Shown here piece by piece: positions 36,013-45,376 of a stretch of DNA of 64,000 nt. The DNA is taken from the NCBI GenBank assembly GCA_003281065.1, contig QCDA01000002.1:41862-105861 (forward strand), read 5' to 3'. The position numbers and the translations under genes are program-made. The stretch's first letter is position 1. Each line of letters begins with the position of its first letter. The notes beneath the pieces are model-generated. The model did no database searches, was not told the DNA's origin, and saw only the letters and a list, made by a program, of their open reading frames with translations. Origin of the DNA: Pelagibacteraceae bacterium AG-349-E10 (GTDB lineage Bacteria; Pseudomonadota; Alphaproteobacteria; HIMB59).

Positions 36013-36879
36013 TTGGTTATAAGAAAAAAAGCCTTAAATCTAATTAGAAAAAAACTTATCTATTACCCTTTTCATAACTATAACCCCTATTTTTCTTTCC
36101 TATATGGCAAAGTGAGATTTTATCCTTTCTACATATGGCATATTTTTTTTCAAATTTTTGCTAAATTAAAATTTATAAATTCATTTAATAAATTAAAAAA
36201 AAATAGATATACAGAATTTTTTAGTAATAACGGTTTTTTTAAAACATCATTTAAAAATAATGAAATTATAAATGATGTTTTCAGTTATTTAGAAAATGAA
36301 CACTTAAATAATAAGAATAGAAAAAGAATTTTTTGTCATTTAGATAATTTTTTCTTTATTGACAAAGTTGCTAAAGTAGATAGCCAATTTTTTCTTTATA
36401 ATATTGATAAAAGATACATAGATAATTTAAATTATTTTGTAAAATCTAATAAAATATTTGACAAGATAATTAAGACTTACTTTAAGTCTGACTATAGAAT
36501 TGTAAATTTTCGGATATGGAGATATTACTCAAGAAGTAGAGAAAATGTAAAGGCTGATGTCAAAGCTCATTACGATGGACTGCCGCCAAAAACAATAAAA
36601 TTGATGATATATAAAGGATTTTTTGATAAAGAAAATTCTGCTTTGGAAACCTTAGACTCCAACGGTGAAAAAGTAATTTACAAAGTTAGAGGTTTAAATC
36701 CCATGATATTAATTGATACCTGCCAACTTATCCATAGAGCAAAACTACCTTTAAAAGATAGGGATACTATTGAAATTACTATTCAACCGAGATTATTTGA
36801 TGACTCGCCACTATTTGGCGGCTTTAGTGCAGGAACACCTATTAACCCTTTTGTTAGCTCGAAACCTAAAATAATTTAA
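36013..36879 (+). CDS. 2-oxoglutarate/Fe(II) oxygenase-like protein
   Basis: A 288-residue protein of no clear family. The C-terminal half has the spacing of the double-stranded beta-helix oxygenases related to PhyH: AHYDG (185-189) giving H186 and D188, then H241 in LIHRAKL and R250 in KDRDTIEI, which would form the 2-His-1-Asp iron site and the 2-oxoglutarate salt bridge. The N-terminal 60 residues are basic and aromatic and may lie on the membrane. It begins at TTG directly after the DUF4956 stop and closes the cassette, two bases before the convergent glycosyltransferase gene. Hydroxylation of a lipid, sugar or protein made by this unit is possible; substrate unknown. Confidence 0.55.
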   Translation: MVIRKKALNLIRKKLIYYPFHNYNPYFSFLYGKVRFYPFYIWHIFFQIFAKLKFINSFNKLKKNRYTEFFSNNGFFKTSFKNNEIINDVFSYLENEHLNNKNRKRIFCHLDNFFFIDKVAKVDSQFFLYNIDKRYIDNLNYFVKSNKIFDKIIKTYFKSDYRIVNFRIWRYYSRSRENVKADVKAHYDGLPPKTIKLMIYKGFFDKENSALETLDSNGEKVIYKVRGLNPMILIDTCQLIHRAKLPLKDRDTIEITIQPRLFDDSPLFGGFSAGTPINPFVSSKPKII

Positions 36880-36881
36880 TT

Positions 36882-37922
36882 TTAAATCTTTATTAAAAAA
36901 TTTTTTATTTTTTTTAATTCATTATAATATTGATATTTATTTTCTACATAGTTATCTATTAGATTATGTTTATTTCTCAATTTATTTATTAGAAACCTAA
37001 TACTTGAATAATTATAAAAATGACTTTTAATAAGTTTTAAATAAGAATAAATTTTTATTTTAATTTTTAATCTAATAGTAGTTCTTTCAAAAAATTGATA
37101 CATATCTTTTCTTAAAACATCATATACTTCTTTGTTTTCTTTAAGAGACAAATACTTAATTGCATATCTTTCTATTGTATTGACAAAAAAGTCGATCGAT
37201 ATATCAAGTTTTTTTTTGTTAAAATCTTTTGGTAAATTTGAATTATTTCCATGAATAGTTCTGACTAATAACAATTTCTCTTTGTGTATTATTTTTGAAG
37301 ATAAAACCATTAAAGCACCTACAAGTATTTCATCATTTATTGATCTTATTGGGCATTTTGTTTTTAATTCATTTTTTGAAGGTGTTATATTCAAAATATC
37401 AATGAGGTGTTTTGTAGATATTATTGATGTATTTATAGGACCATATTCATTAATATAATTGGAAACTCTTTCTAATGGATTTCCTTTATTTAATTTTTCA
37501 CTAATAAAATATTTATTAACAAGAACTCTATCTATATTAACAATGTCTAATCTTAGAGCTTTACCGTTAATAATATTAGTATTTTTATGGGAATTTAGAT
37601 AATTTACGAAATAATTTATTGTTTTAACCACAAAGAAATCATCATCAGATGCCATAATACAATATTTTGTTTTAACTTTTATGATAAAGTTTTTAATAAT
37701 TTGAGTAGGAAAATCATCTTTGTAAAACACCTCTAGATTGATTTTTTGCTTATACTTAAAAATAACTTCTTTATTCCTATTTTTTTCTCGGGAATTTGAG
37801 CTATCTAGTATCATTAAAGATCCCTTGAAATTATTCGTCACATAATATTCAATACAATTGTCAAGAAAATGGCTTCGATTTTTTGTTGGAATTATTATTG
37901 TAATCTCATTACTCATGAGCAT
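36882..37922 (-). CDS. family 2-like glycosyltransferase
   Basis: A 346-residue GT-A glycosyltransferase. IIIPTKNRSHFLDNCI (about 9-24) is the nucleotide-binding strand, and ASDDDFF (about 95-101) is the metal-binding D-x-D. The pattern of TKNR near the start and SDDD resembles the TIGR00180 subgroup. The C-terminal ~90 residues are highly basic and may contact the membrane. Two starts are possible, at 37922 or two codons later (37916); both overlap the ABC transporter gene. It ends two bases from the stop of the convergent cassette. Confidence 0.82.
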   Translation of the reverse strand: MLMSNEITIIIPTKNRSHFLDNCIEYYVTNNFKGSLMILDSSNSREKNRNKEVIFKYKQKINLEVFYKDDFPTQIIKNFIIKVKTKYCIMASDDDFFVVKTINYFVNYLNSHKNTNIINGKALRLDIVNIDRVLVNKYFISEKLNKGNPLERVSNYINEYGPINTSIISTKHLIDILNITPSKNELKTKCPIRSINDEILVGALMVLSSKIIHKEKLLLVRTIHGNNSNLPKDFNKKKLDISIDFFVNTIERYAIKYLSLKENKEVYDVLRKDMYQFFERTTIRLKIKIKIYSYLKLIKSHFYNYSSIRFLINKLRNKHNLIDNYVENKYQYYNELKKIKNFLIKI

Positions 37923-39699
37923 TTATTAATTCTTTAAAATATTTATTTTTTTTGTTCAAAAATTTATAATCGCCTTGTCCTATAAGTTTTCCATTATCTA
38001 AAACAAAAATTTCATCAAAATTTTTAATAGTTTGTAATCTATGTGTAACAACGATCATTGTTTTGTTTTTAAAATTTTTATCAATATTTTTATATATTTT
38101 TGCCTCTGTTATGTTATCTAGAGCACTGGTAGCTTCGTCAAATACAATTATATTTGAATTGTGATATAAAGCTCTTGCGATGCCAACTCGCTGTCTTTGT
38201 CCTCCAGAGAGTTTTTCTCCTCTTTCGCCTACAATAGAATTATATTTCTTTCTTGTCTTATTAGCAAAATCTTCGACTAATGAAGATGTTATTGATTTTT
38301 TAAAGAGATCGTTGTTAAACTTGTCTTCATTTCCAAATAAAATATTCTCTTTTATTGAGGAGTTTGAGAGATAAATATTTTGAGATACATATGAAATATT
38401 GAGTTTATTTGTATTATGGAATTTTTTGGAAGACTTTTTATTATCATAATAAAGTTCACCATTTGTAGGATTTATTAATCCTAAAATTAGATCAAGTAGA
38501 GTGGTTTTACCGGAGCCACTTGAGCCAACTATGGCATATTTTTTACCTAACTCTAAATTTAAAGAAATATTTGAAAGACAATTAGTAGATGAACTAGGAT
38601 ACTTAAATGAAATTTTATTTAGTTTAATATATTTTTTGATTGAAAAATTATTGTATTTCTTTTTTGAATTATACATAAAATTTATATCTTTAATTTCTTT
38701 TTTTAAAATTAAAAATGCATTAAGATTGGCTTTAATAGTTGCTGCAGATATAAATATTTGTTGAAAGCTTGGGATTAATCTATAGCTAGCAAATCCGAAT
38801 AATGCAATTGTCGTTATAATTTCATTGAAATTATTACCATCTTTTTTAATGAATATTATAATCGCAAGGATAACAGCATTAAATAAAATTAGGTCAACTA
38901 AAACACGAGGTGCTTGATTGATTAATGCAGAAAAACTGTTTGCTTTTATTATTCCACGATTAAGGTTATCAACTTGGTTCGTATAAAAATATTGATTTTT
39001 TTTGAATAAAATATCTTTTATTGCTAAGAAGGTTTCACTATAAACACTGTATCTTTTCTCTTGAATATTTGTAATTGTCTCTCCAATTTTATAAGCTTTG
39101 TTTTTAATAAGTTTGTATATAAATAAGTATAATGCACTTAAAATAATTATTGATGAAATTGCTACTTGAGGACTAATTATAACTATTAAAACTATGATAA
39201 ATAAACTTGAAATAATTTTTGAATTTGCTCTTAGAGCTGGAAGTAATATTCCAGATGAAATCTTATTTATTTCAAAAGAAAGATTCTTGATCATTAAACC
39301 ACTCGATGTATCTTTATGGTATAAAAGACTCTTTGTAAGATAGTATTTATAAAAATTTGTTGTATAAAAATAAGAATTATATTCTCCAAATAATGAAAAA
39401 AGAAGAGATGACAATAAGCTTATAATTATTGAAATTGAGTAAACTAATATAGTAAATAATCCTAAAAATGTAATTACCTCAACTTGATTTTGTAATTTGA
39501 AATATGAAATCATCCATTGAAAATATTGGTTAGATAAAACACTTTGATAATCTGTAACTGCGGTAAAAAAAGGGATTATAGAAAAAACACTCACCATTTC
39601 TAAAGTAGCATTAAAAATTATTAGTATTTGTAATATGAAAAGATAAACTTGTTGTCTTTTAGGTATTAGAAAAAATAGTTCTTTAACTAATTTAATCAT
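37909..39699 (-). CDS. ABC transporter, fused permease and ATPase (PglK/MsbA-like)
   Basis: A 596-residue half-transporter with six membrane helices in its first ~320 residues and a complete nucleotide-binding domain: Walker A GSSGSGKTTL (about 392-401), the signature LSGGQRQRVGIARAL, Walker B IIVFDEATSALD and the switch histidine in THRLQ. Relatives flip lipid-linked oligosaccharides (PglK) or lipid A (MsbA). In a glycan island next to a glycosyltransferase gene (overlap 14 bases) it is the best candidate to move the finished lipid-linked glycan across the inner membrane. It would act as a homodimer. Confidence 0.88.
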   Translation of the reverse strand: MIKLVKELFFLIPKRQQVYLFILQILIIFNATLEMVSVFSIIPFFTAVTDYQSVLSNQYFQWMISYFKLQNQVEVITFLGLFTILVYSISIIISLLSSLLFSLFGEYNSYFYTTNFYKYYLTKSLLYHKDTSSGLMIKNLSFEINKISSGILLPALRANSKIISSLFIIVLIVIISPQVAISSIIILSALYLFIYKLIKNKAYKIGETITNIQEKRYSVYSETFLAIKDILFKKNQYFYTNQVDNLNRGIIKANSFSALINQAPRVLVDLILFNAVILAIIIFIKKDGNNFNEIITTIALFGFASYRLIPSFQQIFISAATIKANLNAFLILKKEIKDINFMYNSKKKYNNFSIKKYIKLNKISFKYPSSSTNCLSNISLNLELGKKYAIVGSSGSGKTTLLDLILGLINPTNGELYYDNKKSSKKFHNTNKLNISYVSQNIYLSNSSIKENILFGNEDKFNNDLFKKSITSSLVEDFANKTRKKYNSIVGERGEKLSGGQRQRVGIARALYHNSNIIVFDEATSALDNITEAKIYKNIDKNFKNKTMIVVTHRLQTIKNFDEIFVLDNGKLIGQGDYKFLNKKNKYFKELINAHE

Positions 39700-39709
39700 T
39701 TAATAAGAG

Positions 39710-40705
39710 TCAACTATGTGAATAGTAAACAATTTTGGATCCTGTGCTTTCAAATCGTATAGGAACAAATAGATATTTACCTAATTTTAATTTAATAATT
39801 TCATGTTTATATGGTGGGGCAATAAGAATTAAAAAACCTCCTGCTCCAGCACCACATACTTTTCCACCATAAGCACCGTTTGCAATAGCTTTTTTATAAA
39901 TTCTATCTATTTGACTATTAGTCGTAGATTTATTTAAATATTTTTTTAATTTCCATTGTTCATTTAAAAGTTGTCCAAATTCTTTAATATTTATTTGTTT
40001 ATTTTTAATAATTTTAAGAGCTTCATCAGATAAAGACCTCATATTTTGCAATTCTATTTTTTTACTTGAGATATTTTTAATTTGTTTTTTTGCTACTTTA
40101 TCGGAGTCTCTAGATAGCCCTGTGTAACAAAAAATAATAGAGTTTTGAAGTTTATTAATATTTTTATCTGATAGCAAAATTGGGTCTACACTAAAAGTAT
40201 TTCCGAATAATTTAATTTTATTAAAACCACCAAAAGCGGCTGCTATTTGATCTTGTGAGCCAACATTTTCTTTTAGAATATTTTGTTCTATATGAATAGC
40301 TTTTAAAGCAAGTTCTCTTTTAGTAGGCATGTATCCTATATGAGTATATAAGGCATTTAAAAAGCCCACTGTAAAAGATGAGCTAGAACCAACACCTGAT
40401 CTTGCAGGGATATCTCCAGTGTGTAGCATTTCAATACCATTTTTTTTATATTTTAAATGTTTTAGAGTCTCTCTAATTACAGGGTGCTTAATTTTATTTA
40501 TTTGTGAAGTCTGCTCTGTTAAGAAATATCTTAACCTGTATTTATAATCAAAATAAGGTGGTAAATCTCTTAAATTAACGTAGCTGTATTTATTTATAGT
40601 AGTACTGATAATTTGAGACTCATTATCAGAATACCATGAGGGGTGGTCTGTTCCACCACCGAAAAAGCTTATTCTATATGGTGTTCTGCTAATTATCATT
40701 TTCAT
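39710..40705 (-). CDS. hddA: GHMP kinase, D-glycero-D-manno-heptose 7-phosphate kinase-like
   Basis: A 331-residue GHMP kinase: SRTPYRISFFGGGTDHPSW (6-24) is the substrate loop typical of HddA and fucokinase-type kinases, ARSGVGSSSSFTVG holds the phosphate-binding GVGSSS motif, and CGAGAGGFLILI is the third motif. It would phosphorylate C1 of heptose 7-phosphate. With the GmhA-like isomerase at 29621 it supplies two of the four steps to GDP-heptose; a GmhB phosphatase is not visible, and the PtmE-like nucleotidyltransferase at 20018 might double as HddC. It overlaps the epimerase gene by 17 bases and may start at the second methionine codon (M3). Confidence 0.83.
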   Translation of the reverse strand: MKMIISRTPYRISFFGGGTDHPSWYSDNESQIISTTINKYSYVNLRDLPPYFDYKYRLRYFLTEQTSQINKIKHPVIRETLKHLKYKKNGIEMLHTGDIPARSGVGSSSSFTVGFLNALYTHIGYMPTKRELALKAIHIEQNILKENVGSQDQIAAAFGGFNKIKLFGNTFSVDPILLSDKNINKLQNSIIFCYTGLSRDSDKVAKKQIKNISSKKIELQNMRSLSDEALKIIKNKQINIKEFGQLLNEQWKLKKYLNKSTTNSQIDRIYKKAIANGAYGGKVCGAGAGGFLILIAPPYKHEIIKLKLGKYLFVPIRFESTGSKIVYYSHS

Positions 40706-41669
40706 AATCCTCTGGGGATTTATTGCTAAAATGGTCTTTATACCAAATAATTGTTTTTTTTAGGCCTTCATCCATAGGAATTTTAGGTGACCAATTAATT
40801 TTATTTGTAATTTTTCTAATATTAATTTTCCTTATCGGTATCATAGACGGTTTGGTTTTATCATGGTTAACTCTAAGATTATTTTTATTAAGTATTTTTT
40901 TTAAAATATCTATAATTTCATTTATTGTAATTGGTACACCAGACGCAATGTTGAAAATATCTGTGTTTTTATAATTTAAGATTAATTCAAAAAGGGCATC
41001 AACAAAATCATCAATGTATAAGAAATCTTTTATATCTTTACCATCTCCCCAAACATTTATTTGTTCGTCATTTTCGATAATCTTTCTAATAAGTGCGGGG
41101 ACAACTTTTGACTTTTCCCAATCAAATTTATCGTGTGGACCATATAAATTTCCAGGTCTGATAATTAAAGTATTCATACTTTGATTTAATTTTGTTGAAT
41201 ACATGTCACACATAACCTCTGTGAACCTTTTCATCCAAGCAACAATGTGGTAACTTTTATAAAAATCATACCTTGCGTCTTCCTCAATTACAGAATTTTC
41301 TGTTAAAGGATAAACAGTGTTACTACTTATAAATATAAATTTTTTTACTTTTTGTTTGTAGGACTCTTCAAGAGCAATTGTATTCATTAAAATATTATCA
41401 TTGAGATGTATCAATGGATTTGATTCGATTATTTTTGCTCCAGAGCTCACTGCAGCAGCCATTAACACACAGTCGATATCCTGATAAACCTGTTTGCAAT
41501 TGGATCTGTCAGTTAAATCAACTTTTAAATATTCAATATTTTTAGAAATTATATTTGGCTTCTTATTAAAATAAGTTGACTTAATATTCAATTTTGTTGA
41601 TGCTAACTTTGATAAAATATTTGTACCTATAAAACCAGAACCTCCTGTTACTAAAATGTTCTTAACCAT
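40689..41669 (-). CDS. NAD-dependent epimerase/reductase with altered catalytic site
   Basis: A 326-residue extended SDR resembling GDP-fucose synthase-type reductases. The cofactor loop is VTGGSGFIGTNIL (about 7-19) and the active-site serine region is ISSNTVYPL. In place of the YxxxK pair it reads V-A-W-M-K, so the tyrosine four residues before the lysine is a valine; the nearest tyrosine is three residues further upstream (Y-H-I-V). RPGNLYGPHDKFDW further on is as in active relatives. It may therefore be catalytically changed or inactive. It overlaps hddA by 17 bases and is the first gene of its operon, with a 132-base gap to the divergent dehydratase. Confidence 0.8.
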   Translation of the reverse strand: MVKNILVTGGSGFIGTNILSKLASTKLNIKSTYFNKKPNIISKNIEYLKVDLTDRSNCKQVYQDIDCVLMAAAVSSGAKIIESNPLIHLNDNILMNTIALEESYKQKVKKFIFISSNTVYPLTENSVIEEDARYDFYKSYHIVAWMKRFTEVMCDMYSTKLNQSMNTLIIRPGNLYGPHDKFDWEKSKVVPALIRKIIENDEQINVWGDGKDIKDFLYIDDFVDALFELILNYKNTDIFNIASGVPITINEIIDILKKILNKNNLRVNHDKTKPSMIPIRKINIRKITNKINWSPKIPMDEGLKKTIIWYKDHFSNKSPEDYENDN

Positions 41670-41801
41670 TATGTTTAAAATCTATCTTTTATTAAAATAA
41701 GCTGATAATAAAGACTTAAAATAGAGAATATTTTAAAAAATAGAACTACTAATTCCATATATTTTATATAATTTAATAATGAATTTTTTGTTCTAAAAAA
41801 T

Positions 41802-42812
41802 ATGAAAATAAAATGTTTAATCACAGGTGTAACTGGAATGGTTGGCTCACACTTAGCCGATTATTTAGCAAAAAATACAAATTGGATGATTTATGGAATG
41901 TGTCGGTGGAGGAGCCCTTTAGATAATGTAAAACATCTTTTTAAAGATGTGAATGAAGGAAAAAGGATATTTTTTGACTACGGTGATTTGCTTGATCAAA
42001 ACTCGCTTGATGTTTTATTAAAAAAAATAAAACCAAACTATATATTTCATTTAGCCGCTCAAAGTTTTCCTCAAACAAGTTTTACACATTCTTCTTTAAC
42101 ATATGACACTAATATAAAAGGAACCTCAAACTTATTAGAAACAGTTAGGAAATTAAATTTAAATCCAATTATTCACGTTTGTTCATCTTCTGAAATATTT
42201 GGAAGGGTTCCAAAGAAAAATTTGCCAATAAGTGAGGATTGTGCTTTTCATCCTGCCTCTCCATACGCAATTTCAAAGGTTGGAACAGATTTAATTGGAA
42301 GATATTATAATGAAGCATATGGGCTTAAGACACTTATAACAAGAATGTTTACCCATACTGGACCAAGGAGAGGTGATGTTTTTGCTGAGTCTAGTTTTGC
42401 TAAACAAATAGCCTTAATCGAGAAAAGATTAATCAAACCAGTTATTGAAGTTGGAAATTTAAATTCATTGAGAACAATTGCTGATGTGAGGGATGCTGTT
42501 GAAGCATATTTCTTATTAGTTACAAAATCAAATAAATTTGGCGAAACATATAATATTGGTGGTGATTATTTTTGTAAGGTATCTGATATATTAAATTTTC
42601 TAATTAGCAAATCTACATATCAAAATAAAATTAAAATTATTGTTGATAAAAAAAGGTTAAGACCTATAGATGCAGATTTGCAGTTACCAAATTCTAATAA
42701 ATTCAAAAGAAATTTTAAGTGGAGGCCTAAGTATAAATTTGAAGATACTATGATTGATTTGTTAAACTATTGGAGAGATAAAATAGATAATCATGGTTAT
42801 TTAAGAAGATAA
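41802..42812 (+). CDS. GDP-mannose 4,6-dehydratase family protein
   Basis: A 336-residue extended SDR of the Gmd kind: ITGVTGMVGSHLADYL (about 7-22), HLAAQSFPQTSF, CSSSEIFG, the catalytic YAISK and RMFTHTGPRRGDVF, which is a feature of Gmd and GDP-rhamnose-type enzymes. It converts a GDP-hexose to its 4-keto-6-deoxy form. It starts an eight-gene plus-strand operon and would provide the keto-sugar for the two thiamine enzymes, the RmlC-like epimerase and the reductases downstream. A possible -10 element TATAAT lies at 41767-41772, 30 bases ahead of the ATG, without a clear -35. Confidence 0.86.
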   Translation: MKIKCLITGVTGMVGSHLADYLAKNTNWMIYGMCRWRSPLDNVKHLFKDVNEGKRIFFDYGDLLDQNSLDVLLKKIKPNYIFHLAAQSFPQTSFTHSSLTYDTNIKGTSNLLETVRKLNLNPIIHVCSSSEIFGRVPKKNLPISEDCAFHPASPYAISKVGTDLIGRYYNEAYGLKTLITRMFTHTGPRRGDVFAESSFAKQIALIEKRLIKPVIEVGNLNSLRTIADVRDAVEAYFLLVTKSNKFGETYNIGGDYFCKVSDILNFLISKSTYQNKIKIIVDKKRLRPIDADLQLPNSNKFKRNFKWRPKYKFEDTMIDLLNYWRDKIDNHGYLRR

Positions 42813-43619
42813 GTGTCAATGAAAAAAAAAGATGAAATAAATATTATTTTAAATAATAAAAATGCTCTTATATCAGGTGGATCAAGTGGAATTGGTTCAT
42901 CTATTGCACAATCTCTTTTAAAATCAGGTTGCAAAATAGGTATTTTTTCAAGAGATATAGATAACTTATATAAATTTAAAAAAAAACAAACTAAAGATTT
43001 TCAAAATAAAATTTTTATATACGAATATGATGCAACTAAAGAAGAAAATTTCCAAGAAATGTATAATTACTTTAATACTAAATTATCAAAAATAGATATT
43101 TTAATAAATAATGTTGGAGGTGGAGGTACATGGGGCAGTAAAGATTTTGAAAAAACAGATTTTTTTACTTGGGAGGAAGTTTTTAATAAGAACTTTAAAA
43201 TTACTTATAAGCTTACAATGAAAGTATTAAAAGATATGTTAAAATCAAAATGGGGTAGAGTAATTACAATTTCATCAATATATGGAAAAGAGTTTGGGGG
43301 TAGGCCTTGGTTTAATTCCACAAAAGCAGCACAGATTTCTCTGATGAAAAATTTATCACATTATGATAAAGCTACAAAAAAAAATATAACTTTTAATTCA
43401 ATATCTCCTGGTGCAACTTTTACAGATAAAAGTGGGTGGGCTAAAATGAAGAATAAAAATTCAAAAAAATTTAAGGCTTTTGAAAAATCAATTCCGGTAG
43501 GTAAATTTGTTAATGCTGATGATATTGGTAAACTTGTTCTATTCTTATGCTCAGATTTTTCAAAATCAATTAACGGCACTAACATAACAATTGATGGTGG
43601 GGAATCGTACAGCTATTAA
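42813..43619 (+). CDS. SDR family protein with Phe at the catalytic tyrosine position
   Basis: A 268-residue short-chain dehydrogenase. SGGSSGIGSSIA (about 18-29) and NNVGGGG bind the cofactor, and TISSIYGKEFGGRPW leads to F-N-S-T-K where YxxxK is expected, so the catalytic tyrosine is phenylalanine (codon TTT). The lysine and serine remain. I believe related SDRs with the RPWFN motif exist in other polysaccharide clusters, which would make this a subfamily trait and not a mutation. The start is either GTG at 42813 or ATG at 42819; both follow the dehydratase stop closely. Its TAA overlaps the ATG of the next gene. Confidence 0.82.
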   Translation: MSMKKKDEINIILNNKNALISGGSSGIGSSIAQSLLKSGCKIGIFSRDIDNLYKFKKKQTKDFQNKIFIYEYDATKEENFQEMYNYFNTKLSKIDILINNVGGGGTWGSKDFEKTDFFTWEEVFNKNFKITYKLTMKVLKDMLKSKWGRVITISSIYGKEFGGRPWFNSTKAAQISLMKNLSHYDKATKKNITFNSISPGATFTDKSGWAKMKNKNSKKFKAFEKSIPVGKFVNADDIGKLVLFLCSDFSKSINGTNITIDGGESYSY

Positions 43620-44461
43620 TGCTAGGTTATAAAAACATTGGAAATATTAAAAACAAGTCAAATATTTATAGGCTAAAAATACTTGATTTAATTTATAAAT
43701 CACAAAAAGGACATATTGGTGGATCTTATTCAATTGTTGATTTATTATCCTATTTATACCTCAGTGACAGCTTAGATCATTCTAAAAAAAAAAGTATTAA
43801 CCCCTATGTTGATAATATCTGCATTTTAAGTAAGGGGCATTGTGCTATAGCTCAATACGTGATTCTTGAAGACTTAAAATTTCTAAAGAAAAATGAACTT
43901 GAAAAATTTAATTTGAATGGAAGCAAATTAGGCGAACATCCAGATCTTAGAATAAATGGAATAAACATTAATTCTGGATCTTTAGGTCATATCCTTAGTT
44001 ACTCAACAGGAATTTGTTATGATAGGTTTGTAAAAAATAATCATAATAAAATTTACGTTATTTTAGGTGATGGCGAATTAAATGAGGGATCAAATTGGGA
44101 GGCTTTTATTTTTCTTAGAGAATATAATTTTTTAAAGAATTTAGTAATAATCATAGATTTTAACAAATTTATGACACTAAAAGACACGAAAAAAACAATT
44201 AATTCAAAGCTGATTAAAAATTTTTTTAAAGATAAAAAAATAGATTTTTTTCAAGTCGATGGGCATAATTTAAATGAAATTGATAAATATTTTTCTAAAA
44301 TTAGAAAATCTAATAAATTAACAGTAGTTTTTTTGAATACCATTAAAGGAAAAGGTATTAAATTTATGGAAAATAAAAAACAATGGCATCATAGAGTGCC
44401 CAATCGGGAAGAATATTTGGAGGGTAAGAGACAACTCAGTAAAATAATTAATGGTATGTGA
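43619..44461 (+). CDS. transketolase, N-terminal subunit (ThDP-binding half)
   Basis: A 280-residue protein equal to the first third or so of transketolase: KSQKGHIGGSYS (about 23-34), ILSKGHCAIAQY, GSLGHILSYSTG and the thiamine diphosphate motif ILGDGELNEGSNWEA, with the matching N-K at the end (IIDFNKF). The matching C-terminal half follows with an 11-base overlap. Split transketolases occur both in central metabolism of some bacteria and in specialised sugar pathways, where they move two-carbon units. Embedded among keto-sugar genes this pair more likely serves the glycan. Confidence 0.88.
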   Translation: MLGYKNIGNIKNKSNIYRLKILDLIYKSQKGHIGGSYSIVDLLSYLYLSDSLDHSKKKSINPYVDNICILSKGHCAIAQYVILEDLKFLKKNELEKFNLNGSKLGEHPDLRINGININSGSLGHILSYSTGICYDRFVKNNHNKIYVILGDGELNEGSNWEAFIFLREYNFLKNLVIIIDFNKFMTLKDTKKTINSKLIKNFFKDKKIDFFQVDGHNLNEIDKYFSKIRKSNKLTVVFLNTIKGKGIKFMENKKQWHHRVPNREEYLEGKRQLSKIINGM

Positions 44462-45368
44462 ACAAAATGATATTAGAGATGGTTTTTTTAATGATCTACT
44501 GAAAAAATTTAAAAAAAATAAAAAAATATATTTTTTAACTGCTGATCAAGGAACTTTTAAATTAAATGATTTCCAAAAATTTGATAGAAATAGAGTCATA
44601 AATGTTGGAATATCTGAGCAACATTTAATCTCATTTGCAGCAGGGTTGGCTCAATCTGGGAACATAGTTTATGTTTACGCAATAAGTACCTTTTTAATTT
44701 TTAGGGCTTTTGAGCAAATAAAAATAGATTTAGTTCTTAATAATTCAAATGTTAAAATAATAGGAATGGGAACGGGGTTTTGTTATTCTAAAGATGGCCC
44801 TACCCACCATTCACTTGAAGATATCGGCGTATTAAGGAATTATAAGAATATAAATATTTATACACCCTCAAATGCGATTACCTCACAGATAATTTCTGAA
44901 AAAGTATATAATAACAAGGGTTTGGATTACATTCGGTTAGATAAAGGTTCTTATAATTTTGATAACAAATATTTATTTAAAAACCATAAAGAGAATTTTT
45001 ATATTTTCAAATACGGAAGATTTAATAAGTGTATAATTTCTTCCGGCGTTATTCTAAATAGTGTTTATAAAATTTTTTATAAGAGAAATGATATTCAAAT
45101 AATTGATATTTTTAAATTGCCTATTTTTGCCAAAAAAACATTAGCTATTTTGTTCAAATTTGAAAAGATTGTTGTGATTGAAGAAAATATAGTTAACTCC
45201 TCGATTGGTAGTATCCTTGAAAGCCATTTATTTCATAAGAATATAGATTTGATCAAGATAGGTGTGGACACTATTATTAATTACCATTACGGTGATAGGG
45301 ATTTTTTAATAAAAAAGTTAATTCTGAATAATAAAAACATTAAATTAATTAACAAATTCCTAGATTAA
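44451..45368 (+). CDS. transketolase, C-terminal subunit
   Basis: A 305-residue protein with the pyrimidine-binding transketolase domain: VGISEQHLISFAAGLA holds the glutamate that activates the cofactor, GTGFCYSKDGPTHHSLED the active-site loop, and the C-terminal ~110 residues form the usual third domain (IFKYGRF, VVIEENI). Together with 43619 it should form a working heterotetramer. The ATG at 44451 lies inside the previous gene, an 11-base overlap typical of coupled subunits. Eight bases separate it from the methyltransferase gene downstream. Confidence 0.88.
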   Translation: MVCEQNDIRDGFFNDLLKKFKKNKKIYFLTADQGTFKLNDFQKFDRNRVINVGISEQHLISFAAGLAQSGNIVYVYAISTFLIFRAFEQIKIDLVLNNSNVKIIGMGTGFCYSKDGPTHHSLEDIGVLRNYKNINIYTPSNAITSQIISEKVYNNKGLDYIRLDKGSYNFDNKYLFKNHKENFYIFKYGRFNKCIISSGVILNSVYKIFYKRNDIQIIDIFKLPIFAKKTLAILFKFEKIVVIEENIVNSSIGSILESHLFHKNIDLIKIGVDTIINYHYGDRDFLIKKLILNNKNIKLINKFLD

Positions 45369-45376
45369 AAAAATTT

